This document shows, piece after piece, positions 1 to 7,914 of a DNA stretch of 64,000 nt. Numbering within the stretch: position 1 is the first letter of the stretch; every line of letters begins with the position of its first letter. Source of the DNA: Agromyces luteolus (GTDB lineage: Bacteria > Actinomycetota > Actinomycetes > Actinomycetales > Microbacteriaceae); contig NZ_WODA01000002.1 of the NCBI RefSeq assembly GCF_009729855.1, positions 403,630 to 467,629 on the forward strand, written 5' to 3'. Position numbers and translations under genes: made by a program. Below the pieces are notes generated by a model, which was given only the letters and a program-made list of their open reading frames with translations, ran no database searches and was not told where the DNA came from.

Positions 1-1409
1 ACCGGCTCGCGGGTCTGGCGGCCTCGCCGACGGTCGCCACGCTCGCCGACGCCTTCCAGGCGGCCGGCTTCGAGCTCGCCCTCGTCGGCGGCCCGGTCCG
101 CGACGCGTTCCTCGGCCGGTCGACCAACGACCTCGACTTCACGACGGATGCCACTCCCGACGAGATCCTCGCGGTCGTGAAGCCGATCGCCGAGGCGCAC
201 TGGGACATCGGCCGCGCCTTCGGCACCATCGGCGCGATCGTGCAGGGGCACACCGTCGAGATCACGACCTACCGCGCCGACGCCTACGACGGCGCCTCGC
301 GCAAGCCCGAGGTGGTCTTCGGCACGTCCCTCGAGGACGACCTCGTGCGCCGCGACTTCACCGTGAACGCGCTCGCGCTGCGCCTGCCGCAGCGCACGCT
401 CGTCGACCCGTCGGGCGGCGTCGAGGACCTCATCGGGCAGGTGCTGCGGACGCCCGCCGCCCCCGAGGTCTCGTTCGGCGACGACCCGCTGCGGATGATG
501 CGCGCCGCGCGCTTCGCGGCCCAGCTCGGGTTCGAGGTCGAACCGGGCACGCTCGGGGCGATGGCCGCACTCGCGCCCGAGATCGACCGGATCTCGGCCG
601 AGCGCGTGCGCGACGAGCTGTCGAAGCTGCTGTGCACGGGCGCGGCGAGCCGCGGCATCCGCCTGCTCGTCGACACCGGGATCGCGGCGCGCGTGCTGCC
701 CGAGATCCCGGCGCTGCGACTCGAGATCGACGAGCACCACCACCACAAGGACGTCTACGAGCACAGCCTGACCGTGCTCGACCAGGCGATCGACTACGAG
801 GCGTCGCGTGGGGTGCTCGACTCCCCCGACCTCGTGGTGCGCCTCGCGGCGCTGCTGCACGACATCGGCAAGCCCGCGACCCGGCGGCTCGAACCGGGTG
901 GCGCGGTGTCGTTCCACCACCACGACATGGTCGGCGCGAAGCTGGCGAAGCGGCGGCTGCGCGAGCTGCGCTTCGACAACGACACCATCAAGGCGGTCTC
1001 GCGCCTCATCGAGCTGCACCTGCGCTTCTTCGGGTACACGGACGGCGCTTGGACCGACTCGGCGGTGCGCCGGTACGTGCGCGACGCGGGCGACCAGCTC
1101 GAGCGGCTCCACATCCTGACGCGGGCGGATGTCACGACCCGCAATCGCCGCAAGGCCGACCGCCTCGGCTTCGCCTACGACGACCTCGAGGAGCGCATCG
1201 CGCGGCTCGCCGAGGAGGAGGAGCTCGCCGCGGTGCGCCCCGAGCTCGACGGCCAGCAGATCATGGAGATCCTCGGCATCCGCCCCGGGCCGGTGGTCGG
1301 CGAGGCCTACAAGCACCTGCTCGACGTGCGCCTCGACGAGGGCCCGATCGGTCCGGATGCCGCGCGCGAGCGCCTGCTCGCCTGGTGGGACGCGCGCGGC
1401 GGCGCCTGA
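1..1409 (+). CDS. cca: CCA-adding tRNA nucleotidyltransferase (5' end outside window)
   Basis: Adds or repairs the 3' CCA end of tRNAs in the cytoplasm. The frame is open from the first bases of the window, so the start lies upstream; about 468 residues are visible. The class II nucleotidyltransferase signature is near the left edge: LVGGPVRDAFLG at about 84-119, followed by the metal-binding NDLDF. Next come RRDFTVNALA and the neck/body region with DDPLRMMRAARFAAQLGF. A C-terminal HD domain follows (HHHHKDVYEHS, then LLHDIGKP), as usual in actinobacterial CCA enzymes. Translation ends at TGA 1407-1409, and 43 bp later the first 68-bp palindrome begins. In related actinobacteria this gene lies near the chromosomal origin, which agrees with the ribosomal/dnaB block downstream. 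A start codon at position 177 would delete the catalytic motif and is rejected. Confidence 0.95.
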   Translation, partial: RLAGLAASPTVATLADAFQAAGFELALVGGPVRDAFLGRSTNDLDFTTDATPDEILAVVKPIAEAHWDIGRAFGTIGAIVQGHTVEITTYRADAYDGASRKPEVVFGTSLEDDLVRRDFTVNALALRLPQRTLVDPSGGVEDLIGQVLRTPAAPEVSFGDDPLRMMRAARFAAQLGFEVEPGTLGAMAALAPEIDRISAERVRDELSKLLCTGAASRGIRLLVDTGIAARVLPEIPALRLEIDEHHHHKDVYEHSLTVLDQAIDYEASRGVLDSPDLVVRLAALLHDIGKPATRRLEPGGAVSFHHHDMVGAKLAKRRLRELRFDNDTIKAVSRLIELHLRFFGYTDGAWTDSAVRRYVRDAGDQLERLHILTRADVTTRNRRKADRLGFAYDDLEERIARLAEEEELAAVRPELDGQQIMEILGIRPGPVVGEAYKHLLDVRLDEGPIGPDAARERLLAWWDARGGA

Positions 1410-1452
1410 GGCCCGCCGCGCGCTGCCGCGCGCTCGTTCGCCGCTGATTCGC

Positions 1453-1520
1453 CGAGAGCGTGTAGTTCCGACGAGCGTGATTGCGTACGCAAACGCGCTC
1501 GTCGGAAGTACACGCTCTCG
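1453..1520. repeat. 68-bp palindromic repeat, copy A
   Basis: An imperfect palindrome with 25-nt arms (1453-1477 and 1496-1520) that match at 24 of 25 positions. The 18-nt centre contains the perfect 12-bp palindrome TTGCGTACGCAA. It matches copy B at 57 of 68 positions and copy C at 56 of 68, all three the same length without gaps. It lies 43 nt after the cca stop codon and just before the AbiEi-like gene. It could act as a bidirectional terminator, or be a REP/MITE-like mobile palindrome. Confidence 0.9.
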
Positions 1521-1636
1521 AGGCATTGCCTGGTGTTCATTCGACCGGTCCTCCACACCCGGGTCGGGGAATGTGGGCGGTGCCGGCGACGTTCGCGACG
1601 TCGGTGGATGGTTCTCGCGCCGTCAGTGTCGACGCC

Positions 1637-2638
1637 GTGGATACCACGGTCGCACCGCGCATCATCCTGACTGCCGACGAGCGACGAGCCCCGGCAGGGG
1701 ATCGATGGGTGCAGCGGGCGGTCACGCACGGTCGTCTGGTACGCATCCGCGCCGGTATCCACGTCGACGCCGGCGAGTGGGCGGCCTCGGGGCACGATCA
1801 GCGAGCGCTCGTCAGGCTCCTCGCTGCGGTCCGAACGCGACGCCAGGGCGCGGTGCTCACCCACGAGTCCGCAGCGCTCGTGCTCGGCGTCCCGATCGTC
1901 GGTCCACGTCCCGACACCGTTCACTTCATCTCGCGGACGGGTTCTGCTCCGCGCAACGAGCGTGGAGTCGTGTGGCATCGGGCGCGGCTCGGCGACGACG
2001 ATGTCATCGAACACCGCGGATTCGTGCTGACGAGCCCGGAACGCACCGCGTTCGACCTCGCCCGGACCCGCCGCTTCGCGTCCGCGACCGTGGCGCTCGA
2101 CGCGATGCTGGCGGGCCGATACGAACCGGTGCCGGCGCGAGTCGACGGAGCTCGCTTCGTCGAATGTGCTCCGGAGGAGCTCATACCGGTGGACGAGGAC
2201 CGACTCGTGGAACGCATCGCAGCCGCGCGGGGTGCCCGAGGCATCCGCGCAGCTCGACGGGCCGTCGAATTCGCTGATGCGCGATCCGGGTCCCCGGGAG
2301 AGTCGCTCAGCCGTGCGCAGATCCACCTGCTCGGATTCCCGGCCCCGCAGCTCCAGGTTCCGTTCGCGCGAAGCGGCGGCGGGGACGACGTCACCGACTT
2401 CCACTGGCGCGAGTACGGGGTCGCCGGTGAGTTCGACGGGTTCGTGAAGTACCACCGCGAGGAGTACACGGGCGACCTCTCGCCGGAGGAAGTGGTCTGG
2501 CGCGAGAAGGAGCGCGAACGCCGACTCCGGCGCGAGCACGGCCTGGAGGTGAGTCGATGGACTTGGGACGACGCCCGGACGCCGCAGCTCCTCAAGGCCG
2601 AGTTGCTCGCCGCGGGCCTCCCGATCGTCCGCGGCTGA
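1637..2638 (+). CDS. AbiEi-like N-terminal domain plus DUF559/restriction-endonuclease-like C-terminal domain protein
   Basis: About 333 residues. The N-terminal half resembles the AbiEi antitoxin-type winged-helix domain: RAVTHGRLVRIRAGIHV, then a THESAALVLGVP stretch. The C-terminal third resembles DUF559/Vsr-like PD-(D/E)XK nucleases (GESLSRAQIHLLGFPAPQLQ, then DFHW, GEFDGFVKY, EKERERRLRREHG), where D, E and K are plausible catalytic residues. Homologues are common single genes in Microbacteriaceae and lack a proven function. No AbiEii toxin gene is adjacent. The start is uncertain: GTG 1637 gives the family-like N-terminus, ATG 1571 is possible, and a start at 1481 would lie inside the palindromic repeat. 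No clear ribosome-binding site decides. The gene stands alone and is bracketed by repeat copies A and B. Confidence 0.7.
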   Translation: MDTTVAPRIILTADERRAPAGDRWVQRAVTHGRLVRIRAGIHVDAGEWAASGHDQRALVRLLAAVRTRRQGAVLTHESAALVLGVPIVGPRPDTVHFISRTGSAPRNERGVVWHRARLGDDDVIEHRGFVLTSPERTAFDLARTRRFASATVALDAMLAGRYEPVPARVDGARFVECAPEELIPVDEDRLVERIAAARGARGIRAARRAVEFADARSGSPGESLSRAQIHLLGFPAPQLQVPFARSGGGDDVTDFHWREYGVAGEFDGFVKYHREEYTGDLSPEEVVWREKERERRLRREHGLEVSRWTWDDARTPQLLKAELLAAGLPIVRG

Positions 2639-2690
2639 CACCTGCGCCACCGCGTGGCATGGTGGGCCGGGACACATCACGGCCCGTCCC

Positions 2691-2758
2691 CGAACGCGTG
2701 TAGATCCGACGAGCGCAATTGCATACGCAAACGCGATCGTCGCATCTACACGCGCTCG
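2691..2758. repeat. 68-bp palindromic repeat, copy B
   Basis: Same length and layout as copy A; the 25-nt arms match at 22 of 25 positions. It lies 52 nt after the stop codon of the AbiEi-like gene, inside the 305-bp spacer 2639-2943 that separates that gene from rpsF. The rest of this spacer holds the rpsF promoter and leader. Confidence 0.9.
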
Positions 2759-2829
2759 GCGAGCTCGCCGCGGGAGGTCGCCCGGCTGCCCGGCCGCGCC
2801 GCCGATGTGCGCGGCGGCGAGGCATCCGT

Positions 2830-2835
2830 TACACT
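2830..2835 (+). promoter_or_regulatory. Putative -10 box of the rpsF operon
   Basis: TACACT fits a sigma-A -10 element. Transcription would begin near 2842, giving a leader of about 100 nt before rpsF. No good -35 hexamer is visible at the expected distance, so this is a composition- and position-based call. Confidence 0.45.
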
Positions 2836-2890
2836 TGACCGGTTGTCTGCGTGCCCGACTCCGGGCCTCCGCAGCACGACGCATGTACAC

Positions 2891-2933
2891 CCTCCTGTCA
2901 CAGACCGTCTGTGACCGCTGAGTCCGAAGGAGG
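2891..2933 (+). promoter_or_regulatory. rpsF leader structure that can sequester the Shine-Dalgarno sequence
   Basis: CCTCCT (2891-2896) is perfectly complementary to AGGAGG (2928-2933), the ribosome-binding site of rpsF. Between them is a perfect 8-bp hairpin, GTCACAGA / TCTGTGAC (2897-2915), with a CCG loop, followed by ACCGCTGAGTCCG. S6:S18-binding autoregulatory motifs upstream of rpsF are known in many bacteria and use CCG elements next to a stem. The sequence here is compatible with such a motif, but no covariance evidence is available. Confidence 0.5.
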
Positions 2934-2943
2934 TGGGTCTGTC

Positions 2944-3327
2944 ATGCACCAGTACGAGCTGATGGTGATCCTCGATCCGTCGATCGACGAGCGCACCGTT
3001 GCTCCCAGCCTCGACAAGTTCCTCAACGTCATCCGCAACGATGGCGGCACCGTCGACCACGTCGACATCTGGGGCAAGCGTCGCCTGGCGTACGAGATCA
3101 ACAAGAAGTCCGAGGGCATCTACGCCGTCGTCGACTTCACCGCCGAGTCCGCGACCACCAACGAGCTCGACCGCCAGCTGAACCTCAGCGAGGCCGTCAT
3201 GCGCACCAAGGTGCTCCGTGCCGAGGAGGCGATCGCCCAGGTCGCCGCCGTGAAGAAGGCCGAGGAGGCGAAGGCCGCGAAGAAGGCCGCCGCCGCCGCG
3301 AAGGCCCCCGCCAAGAAGGACGCCTAG
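2944..3327 (+). CDS. rpsF: 30S ribosomal protein S6
   Basis: Structural protein of the small ribosomal subunit that forms a heterodimer with S18. It has 127 residues, with the typical [16 protein letters not shown] start, [10 protein letters not shown] and EGIYAVVDF. An Ala/Lys-rich tail ([17 protein letters not shown]) is usual for actinobacterial S6. ATG 2944 is chosen because AAGGAGG lies 8-15 nt upstream; starts further upstream lack family similarity. It is the first gene of rpsF-ssb-rpsR-rplI; ssb begins 5 nt after its stop. The leader may mediate autoregulation. Confidence 0.97.
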   Translation: MHQYELMVILDPSIDERTVAPSLDKFLNVIRNDGGTVDHVDIWGKRRLAYEINKKSEGIYAVVDFTAESATTNELDRQLNLSEAVMRTKVLRAEEAIAQVAAVKKAEEAKAAKKAAAAAKAPAKKDA

Positions 3328-3332
3328 TCCTC

Positions 3333-3848
3333 ATGGCCGGCGAGACCGTCATCACCGTGGTGGGCAACCTCACCGCCGACCCCGAGCTGCGCTACACGCA
3401 GAGCGGGCTGGCTGTCGCGAACTTCACGATCGCGTCGACGCCCCGCACGTTCGACCGCCAGGCGAACGAGTGGAAGGACGGCGAGGCCCTCTTCCTGCGT
3501 GCGAGCTGCTGGCGCGAGTTCGCCGAGCACGTCGCGGGATCGCTCACCAAGGGAACCCGGGTCATCGCTTCCGGACGTCTCAAGCAGCGCTCCTACGAGA
3601 CGAAGGAGGGCGAGAAGCGCACCACCATCGAGCTCGAGGTCGACGAGATCGGCCCGAGCCTGCGCTACGCCACCGCGTCCGTGACGCGCGCCCAGTCCAA
3701 CCGCGGCGTCGGCGGAGGCGGCTCCTTCGGGGGCGGCCAGCAGTCGTCGGATGACGCGTGGGCGCCGAGCGCTCCCGCGCAGTCCTCGGGCGGCGGCGAC
3801 GTCTGGAACACCCCGGGCACGAACTACGGCGACGAGACGCCCTTCTAG
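3333..3848 (+). CDS. ssb: Single-stranded DNA-binding protein
   Basis: 171-residue homotetrameric SSB that coats single-stranded DNA in replication, repair and recombination. The N-terminal OB fold covers about residues 1-115 ([19 protein letters not shown], then [14 protein letters not shown]). A Gly/Ser-rich linker follows, ending in the acidic protein-interaction tip GDETPF, a variant of the usual DDDIPF. It sits between rpsF and rpsR as in most actinobacteria. The start is ATG 3333, 5 nt after rpsF, so it is probably translationally coupled. Confidence 0.97.
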   Translation: MAGETVITVVGNLTADPELRYTQSGLAVANFTIASTPRTFDRQANEWKDGEALFLRASCWREFAEHVAGSLTKGTRVIASGRLKQRSYETKEGEKRTTIELEVDEIGPSLRYATASVTRAQSNRGVGGGGSFGGGQQSSDDAWAPSAPAQSSGGGDVWNTPGTNYGDETPF

Positions 3849-3919
3849 GCCTCCGGGCCGGCGACGGATGCCACGTGGCATCCGCTCGCACTGAAACTCA
3901 CACACGACAGGAAAGAACC

Positions 3920-4180
3920 ATGGCTGGAAAGAGCAGCGGCGACCGCCGCAAGCCTCGCGGCGGCAAGGGCGCGAAGAACGCCGCCCCCGCGAAGTCCGTC
4001 AAGGTCGGCGTCATCGACTACAAGGATGTCGCGACCCTTCGGAAGTTCATCTCGGAGCGCGGCAAGATCCGCGCCCGTCGCATCACCGGTGTCTCCGTGC
4101 AGGAGCAGCGCCTCATCGCCCGCGCCGTGAAGAACGCGCGCGAGATGGCGCTCCTGCCCTACTCGGGCTCCGGCCGCTAA
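3920..4180 (+). CDS. rpsR: 30S ribosomal protein S18
   Basis: 86 residues; binds S6 in the platform of the 30S subunit. The core [19 protein letters not shown] and RARRITGVS are diagnostic. The N-terminus is basic and lacks the cysteines seen in zinc-binding S18 forms, so this is a zinc-free type. ATG 3920 is chosen because GACAGGAAAGA precedes it and because upstream in-frame codons do not resemble S18. It is followed by rplI after 13 nt. Confidence 0.96.
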   Translation: MAGKSSGDRRKPRGGKGAKNAAPAKSVKVGVIDYKDVATLRKFISERGKIRARRITGVSVQEQRLIARAVKNAREMALLPYSGSGR

Positions 4181-4193
4181 GGAGCACGGAACA

Positions 4194-4646
4194 ATGGCAA
4201 AGATCATCCTCACGCACGAGGTCTCCGGTCTCGGCGAGGCCGGCGACGTGGTCGAGGTCAAGAACGGGTACGCCCGCAACTACCTCGTCCCCAAGGGCTT
4301 CGCGACCCCGTGGACCCGTGGCGGCCAGAAGCAGGTCGACCAGATCAAGGCCGCGCGCGCCGCGCGCGAGCTGCACTCGCTGGAGGACGCGCAGGCCCTC
4401 AAGGCCAAGCTCGAGTCCACCAAGGTGCGCCTCAGCGTCAAGGCCGGCCTCGGCGGCCGCCTCTTCGGCTCGGTCAAGCCCGCGGATGTCGCGGCGGCCG
4501 TCGCCGACGCCGGTCTCGGCGAGATCGACAAGCGCAAGGTCGAGTTCACCGCTCCGGTGAAGTCGGTCGGCGACCACGAGGTCACCGTCAAGCTGCGCGA
4601 CGAGGTCACCGCGACGATCACCCTCCAGGTGGTCGCGGCGAAGTAG
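4194..4646 (+). CDS. rplI: 50S ribosomal protein L9
   Basis: 150 residues, the usual length. The N-terminal rRNA-binding domain shows [20 protein letters not shown] and [15 protein letters not shown] long connecting helix and the C-terminal domain ([20 protein letters not shown]) follow. ATG 4194 is preceded by AAGGAGCACGG. It is the last gene of the rpsF operon; a GC-rich hairpin terminator follows within 20 nt. Confidence 0.97.
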   Translation: MAKIILTHEVSGLGEAGDVVEVKNGYARNYLVPKGFATPWTRGGQKQVDQIKAARAARELHSLEDAQALKAKLESTKVRLSVKAGLGGRLFGSVKPADVAAAVADAGLGEIDKRKVEFTAPVKSVGDHEVTVKLRDEVTATITLQVVAAK

Positions 4647-4665
4647 TCGCTTCCGACGCACGCGA

Positions 4666-4702
4666 ACGACGCGGCGGTGGGCTGAGGCCCCCGCCGCGTC
4701 GT
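4666..4702 (+). terminator. Hairpin terminator after rplI
   Basis: Stem of 16 pairs with one bulged T: left arm 4666-4682 (ACGACGCGGCGGTGGGC), loop TGAG, right arm 4687-4702. No T tract follows, which is common in high-GC actinobacteria. Confidence 0.7.
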
Positions 4703-4854
4703 CGTGTGCGGGTCTCGGCGGGCCTGTTCGGGCGTCCGCATTACACCCGTCGGAAGCGCCGACGCAAGTCCACACTTTGGGGTGCTGTCCTCAGGTTTGT
4801 ACACAGGACCGGCGTGGCGCCCACCGGGAAACGGAAGAATTTTCCCCCCACAGG

Positions 4855-4985
4855 TGTGGATTCCGTAAATCGCAGGTCAGGGTGAAATTCAGGACATGTC
4901 ATTCACAAGATTTCCACAGTTGTCCACAGGGTCTGTTCACATGTTCGGCGGCGTTTCGCCCACGTCCTCCACAGAGTTATCCACA
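4855..4985. promoter_or_regulatory. Cluster of DnaA-box-like sites upstream of dnaB
   Basis: The 504-bp spacer 4647-5150 is AT-richer than its surroundings. It contains a perfect consensus box TTATCCACA (4977-4985), a TTGTCCACA box of the type typical for actinobacteria (4920-4928) and weaker matches: ATTTCCACA (4910-4918), CTGTTCACA (4932-4940) and an inverted TGTGGATTC (4855-4863). These would bind the initiator DnaA. No dnaA or dnaN is in the window, so the site is more likely a DnaA-responsive control or titration region for dnaB than the chromosomal origin itself. Confidence 0.65.
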
Positions 4986-5150
4986 GGGCGGCTTGTGCTG
5001 TGGGAACCCCTTCCTTATGGTGAGTCAGTCTCCTTCGGAATGACGCCGTGAACGGGCCCCGCCAACGCCGTTCGACGAGGTGTCGGGGGGTCCGAGCAGA
5101 CTGGTCGCGGGGCGATGGAACGTGCCCGGCGGGCGAGCGGAGGTAGGAAT

Positions 5151-6524
5151 TTGTCGATCGCGCACATCGGGATCGCCGAGCCCGTCGACGAGTCCGAGGC
5201 CCGCCGCGGCGAGCGCATCCCGCCGCACGACCTCCTCGCGGAGCAGAGCGCACTCGGGGGCATGATGCTCTCGAAGGACGCCGTCGCCGACGTCATCGAG
5301 ACGCTCCGCGGCATCGACTTCTACGTGCCGAAGCACGAGGTCGTCTTCAACGCCATCCTCTCGCTGTACTCGCACGGCGAGCCGACCGACGTCATCGCGG
5401 TCACCGACGAGCTCACGAAGACCGGCGAACTGCAGCGCGCCGGCGGCGTCGAGTACCTCCACACGCTGACGAGCCTCGTGCCGACGGCGGCGAACGCCGG
5501 CTACTACGCCTCGATCGTCGCCGAACGGGCGCTGCTGCGTCGCCTCGTCGAGGCGGGCACGCGCATCGTGCAGATGGGCTACGCGGGCGAGGGTGAGGTC
5601 GTCGAGCTCGTCAACAACGCCCAGGCCGAGATCTACTCGGTGACCGGCTCGGTCGAGAGCGAGGACTACGTCCCGCTGACCGATGCCATCGGCACCGCGA
5701 TCGACGAGATCGAGGCCGCGAAGCACACCGACGGCAAGATGACGGGCGTGCCGACCGGCTTCGCCGATCTCGACGACCTCACCAACGGCTTCCACCCCGG
5801 GCAGATGATCATCGTCGCCGCGCGGCCCGCCATGGGAAAGTCGACGCTCGCGCTCGACTTCGCGCGGTCGGCGGCGATCACGCACGACCTGCCGACGATC
5901 TTCTTCTCGCTCGAGATGGGGCGCAGCGAGATCGCGATGCGACTGCTCTCGGCCGAGGCATCCGTGCCCCTGCAGAACATGCGCAAGGGCACCGTCGACA
6001 CCCGCGACTGGACCACGATCGCCTCGACGCGCGGCCGGATCAACGACGCACCGCTCTACATCGACGACTCCCCCAACATGACGCTCGTCGAGATCCGGGC
6101 GAAGTGCCGGCGGCTCAAGCAGCGCGTGGGCCTGAAGATGGTGGTCATCGACTACCTCCAGCTCATGACGAGCGGCAAGCGCGTCGAGAGCCGCCAACAG
6201 GAGGTGTCGGAGTTCTCGCGTGCGCTGAAGCTCCTCGCGAAGGAGCTCCAGGTGCCGGTGCTCGCGCTGTCGCAGCTGAACCGCGGTCCCGAGCAGCGCG
6301 CCGACAAGATGCCCGCCCTCTCCGACCTGCGCGAGTCGGGCTCGATCGAGCAGGACGCCGACATGGTGATCCTGCTCCACCGCGAATCGGCCTACGAGCG
6401 CGACAGCCCGCGCGCGGGCGAGGCCGACCTCATCGTCGCCAAGCACCGCAACGGCCCGACCCGCACCGTGACCGTGGCGTTCCACGGCCACTTCTCGCGG
6501 TTCGCCGACATGGTGCAGGTGTAA
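5151..6524 (+). CDS. dnaB: Replicative DNA helicase DnaB
   Basis: 457-residue hexameric 5'-3' helicase of the replisome. The N-terminal DnaB domain (about residues 20-125, PHDLLAEQSALGGMMLS) is followed by a RecA-type motor with Walker A ARPAMGKST at 224-232, the FFSLEMG and VVIDYLQLM (Walker B) motifs and LSQLNRGPEQR. The TTG start at 5151 is chosen because GCGGAGGTAGG ends 3-4 nt upstream with an ideal spacing of GGAGG, and because residues from there match the family; the ATG at 5115 gives an unrelated leader. No intein is present, unlike some actinobacterial dnaB genes. Confidence 0.97.
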   Translation: MSIAHIGIAEPVDESEARRGERIPPHDLLAEQSALGGMMLSKDAVADVIETLRGIDFYVPKHEVVFNAILSLYSHGEPTDVIAVTDELTKTGELQRAGGVEYLHTLTSLVPTAANAGYYASIVAERALLRRLVEAGTRIVQMGYAGEGEVVELVNNAQAEIYSVTGSVESEDYVPLTDAIGTAIDEIEAAKHTDGKMTGVPTGFADLDDLTNGFHPGQMIIVAARPAMGKSTLALDFARSAAITHDLPTIFFSLEMGRSEIAMRLLSAEASVPLQNMRKGTVDTRDWTTIASTRGRINDAPLYIDDSPNMTLVEIRAKCRRLKQRVGLKMVVIDYLQLMTSGKRVESRQQEVSEFSRALKLLAKELQVPVLALSQLNRGPEQRADKMPALSDLRESGSIEQDADMVILLHRESAYERDSPRAGEADLIVAKHRNGPTRTVTVAFHGHFSRFADMVQV

Positions 6525-6540
6525 CCGAGCTGCCCCCACT

Positions 6541-6571
6541 GCGCGCGGCCCGTCCCCGACGGGCCGCGCGC
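6541..6571 (+). terminator. Hairpin terminator after dnaB
   Basis: Perfect 14-bp stem, GCGCGCGGCCCGTC (6541-6554) and its complement (6558-6571), with a 3-nt loop, 17 nt after the dnaB stop codon. Confidence 0.75.
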
Positions 6572-6749
6572 TCGCGTGCGAGTGCTGCATCGGGCCGCTC
6601 GTCCTCCGACCGCGCTCCGGCCGGGCACGACGGAGCGGTGAGGCAGGAGCAGCAATCGAGCGCGTGCGCGTTGCCGCCCGCCCGCGATCGCAGTAGCGTG
6701 CCCGCGTGCGGGAGCCTCAGCTTCGACCTCGATCGCGGTGCGCGACGCG

Positions 6750-7355
6750 ATGACTGCCGACGCGGCGCTGTTCGTGGCGATCGCCGAGATCGCCGGGGTC
6801 TTCGTGGGCTTCGCGGCGCTCATCAGCGTGACCGGGCGCGACGAGATCGCACCGGCCCAGCTCGCGCAGGTCCGCGCGGTCGTGACGATCGGCCTCGTCG
6901 TGATCGTCGCCGCCCTCGTCCCGGTCGCGCTCGATGCGTACCGCCTCGACCCGGCGGTGCTCTGGCGCGTGAGCAGTGCGCTGTTCCTCGTGCTGGTCTG
7001 GGTCGTCATCGTGCTCTCGTTGCGGAGGCCAGAGAACCGGAGTTCGGCGCGCACCCAGGCCCGGCAGAGCCCGGGCCTCGCCGTCGTGTTCTGGGGCGTC
7101 CTCGAGGTCGCGATCCAGGTGCCGCTCCTGCTCGCCGTCCTCGGCGTGTGGCCCGACCTGGCGCAGGCGTTCTACACGACCGCGCTCGTGGTGCACCTGT
7201 TCGAGGCGGCCTTCGTGCTCGGGCAGTTCGTGTACGCCCGGATGGCCGGTCGGTCGGGCGAGGGGACCACGGACGGCGAGCCCGCCGCCGAGCCGGCCGA
7301 GCCGGCCGAGCCCGCCGGGCCCGCCGCCGGGCAGGCCGAGCCGGACGCGCACTGA
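6750..7355 (+). CDS. Four-helix membrane protein of unknown function
   Basis: About 201 residues from ATG 6750; GTG 6738 is an alternative start in the same frame. Predicted membrane helices occur near residues 7-30 (ALFVAIAEIAGVFVGFAAL), 45-65, 75-95 and 115-165, with a cytoplasmic loop RRPENRSS. The C-terminus is an Ala/Glu/Pro-rich low-complexity tail (PAAEPAEPAEPAGPAAG). The sequence resembles uncharacterised conserved membrane proteins with an EIAGVFVGFAALI segment, but no function can be assigned. It stands alone and converges on the GerW-family gene; a hairpin separates them. A possible -10 (TAGCGT) is at 6694-6699. Confidence 0.65.
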   Translation: MTADAALFVAIAEIAGVFVGFAALISVTGRDEIAPAQLAQVRAVVTIGLVVIVAALVPVALDAYRLDPAVLWRVSSALFLVLVWVVIVLSLRRPENRSSARTQARQSPGLAVVFWGVLEVAIQVPLLLAVLGVWPDLAQAFYTTALVVHLFEAAFVLGQFVYARMAGRSGEGTTDGEPAAEPAEPAEPAGPAAGQAEPDAH

Positions 7356-7360
7356 CCGGA

Positions 7361-7379
7361 CGCGCCCTGACCGGGCGCG
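7361..7379. terminator. Hairpin between convergent genes
   Basis: CGCGCCC (7361-7367) pairs perfectly with GGGCGCG (7373-7379) across a 5-nt loop. It lies between two genes that end towards each other, so it can serve both strands. Confidence 0.55.
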
Positions 7380-7412
7380 CCGCACCGGCCGCGCCCGGGG
7401 TCGATCTCCGCG

Positions 7413-7784
7413 TCAGCGGACGCCGCGGAACCTCGCGGCGCCGACGATCAGCGCCAGCGCGCCGCCGATCGCCGAGACGAGCGGTACCGCGGCCACCGCG
7501 AGCGCGATCGTGTTCGGCCGGAACCGGAGGCCGTCCGGGCCGTTGATGTACGCCCCGATCGGCACGGAGAAGCCGCCGCCCCCTCCGCCGCTGCCCTCGC
7601 CGTGGCCGGCGAGCGCCTTGCCGCCCTCCGGCATGTCGCCGGAGCCCTCGCCGGCGCCGAAGCCGAAGACGACGAAGGCGACGGGAACGGCCTCCTGCCC
7701 GTCGACCGTGGTCTTCTCGCCGTAGGCCACGCGTGCGCCCCACGAGGGGACCGATTCCGCCAGGTTCTCGATGAGCTTGCCCAT
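7413..7784 (-). CDS. GerW/YtfJ-family protein
   Basis: 123 residues. The GerW (YtfJ) domain is recognisable: start MGKLIENLAESVPSWGARVAYG, a Gly-rich loop (GEGSGGGGGGFSVPIGAYI) and a C-terminal membrane helix (TIALAVAAVPLVSAIGGALALI). The family is named after a Bacillus spore germination protein, but it is widespread in non-sporulating actinobacteria, where its role is unknown. A -10-like TACGGT lies 8 nt upstream of the ATG on this strand, suggesting a very short or absent leader. Confidence 0.8.
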   Translation of the reverse strand: MGKLIENLAESVPSWGARVAYGEKTTVDGQEAVPVAFVVFGFGAGEGSGDMPEGGKALAGHGEGSGGGGGGFSVPIGAYINGPDGLRFRPNTIALAVAAVPLVSAIGGALALIVGAARFRGVR

Positions 7785-7914
7785 GTGATCCGACCGTACG
7801 CGCGTTCGCCCGCTGCGGCCAGATGCGCGCGGTGAACGGTCGATTGACGGCGCGTGCGGTCATTGGGATGCTGGGCAGCGACCCGTGACGAGATGCAGCC
7901 GGAAGGCGGTCGAC

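Noticed and set aside
1481..1636. Upstream start codon of the AbiEi-like gene at 1481
   Set aside because: It lies inside the palindromic repeat and the encoded leader is the repeat translated, not family sequence.
1637..2638. Type IV toxin-antitoxin system
   Set aside because: No AbiEii-type nucleotidyltransferase toxin gene is adjacent, and the protein carries its own nuclease-like C-terminus.
4855..4985. Calling the DnaA-box cluster the chromosomal origin
   Set aside because: dnaA and dnaN are not in the window and the cluster is small; control of dnaB is the more economical reading.
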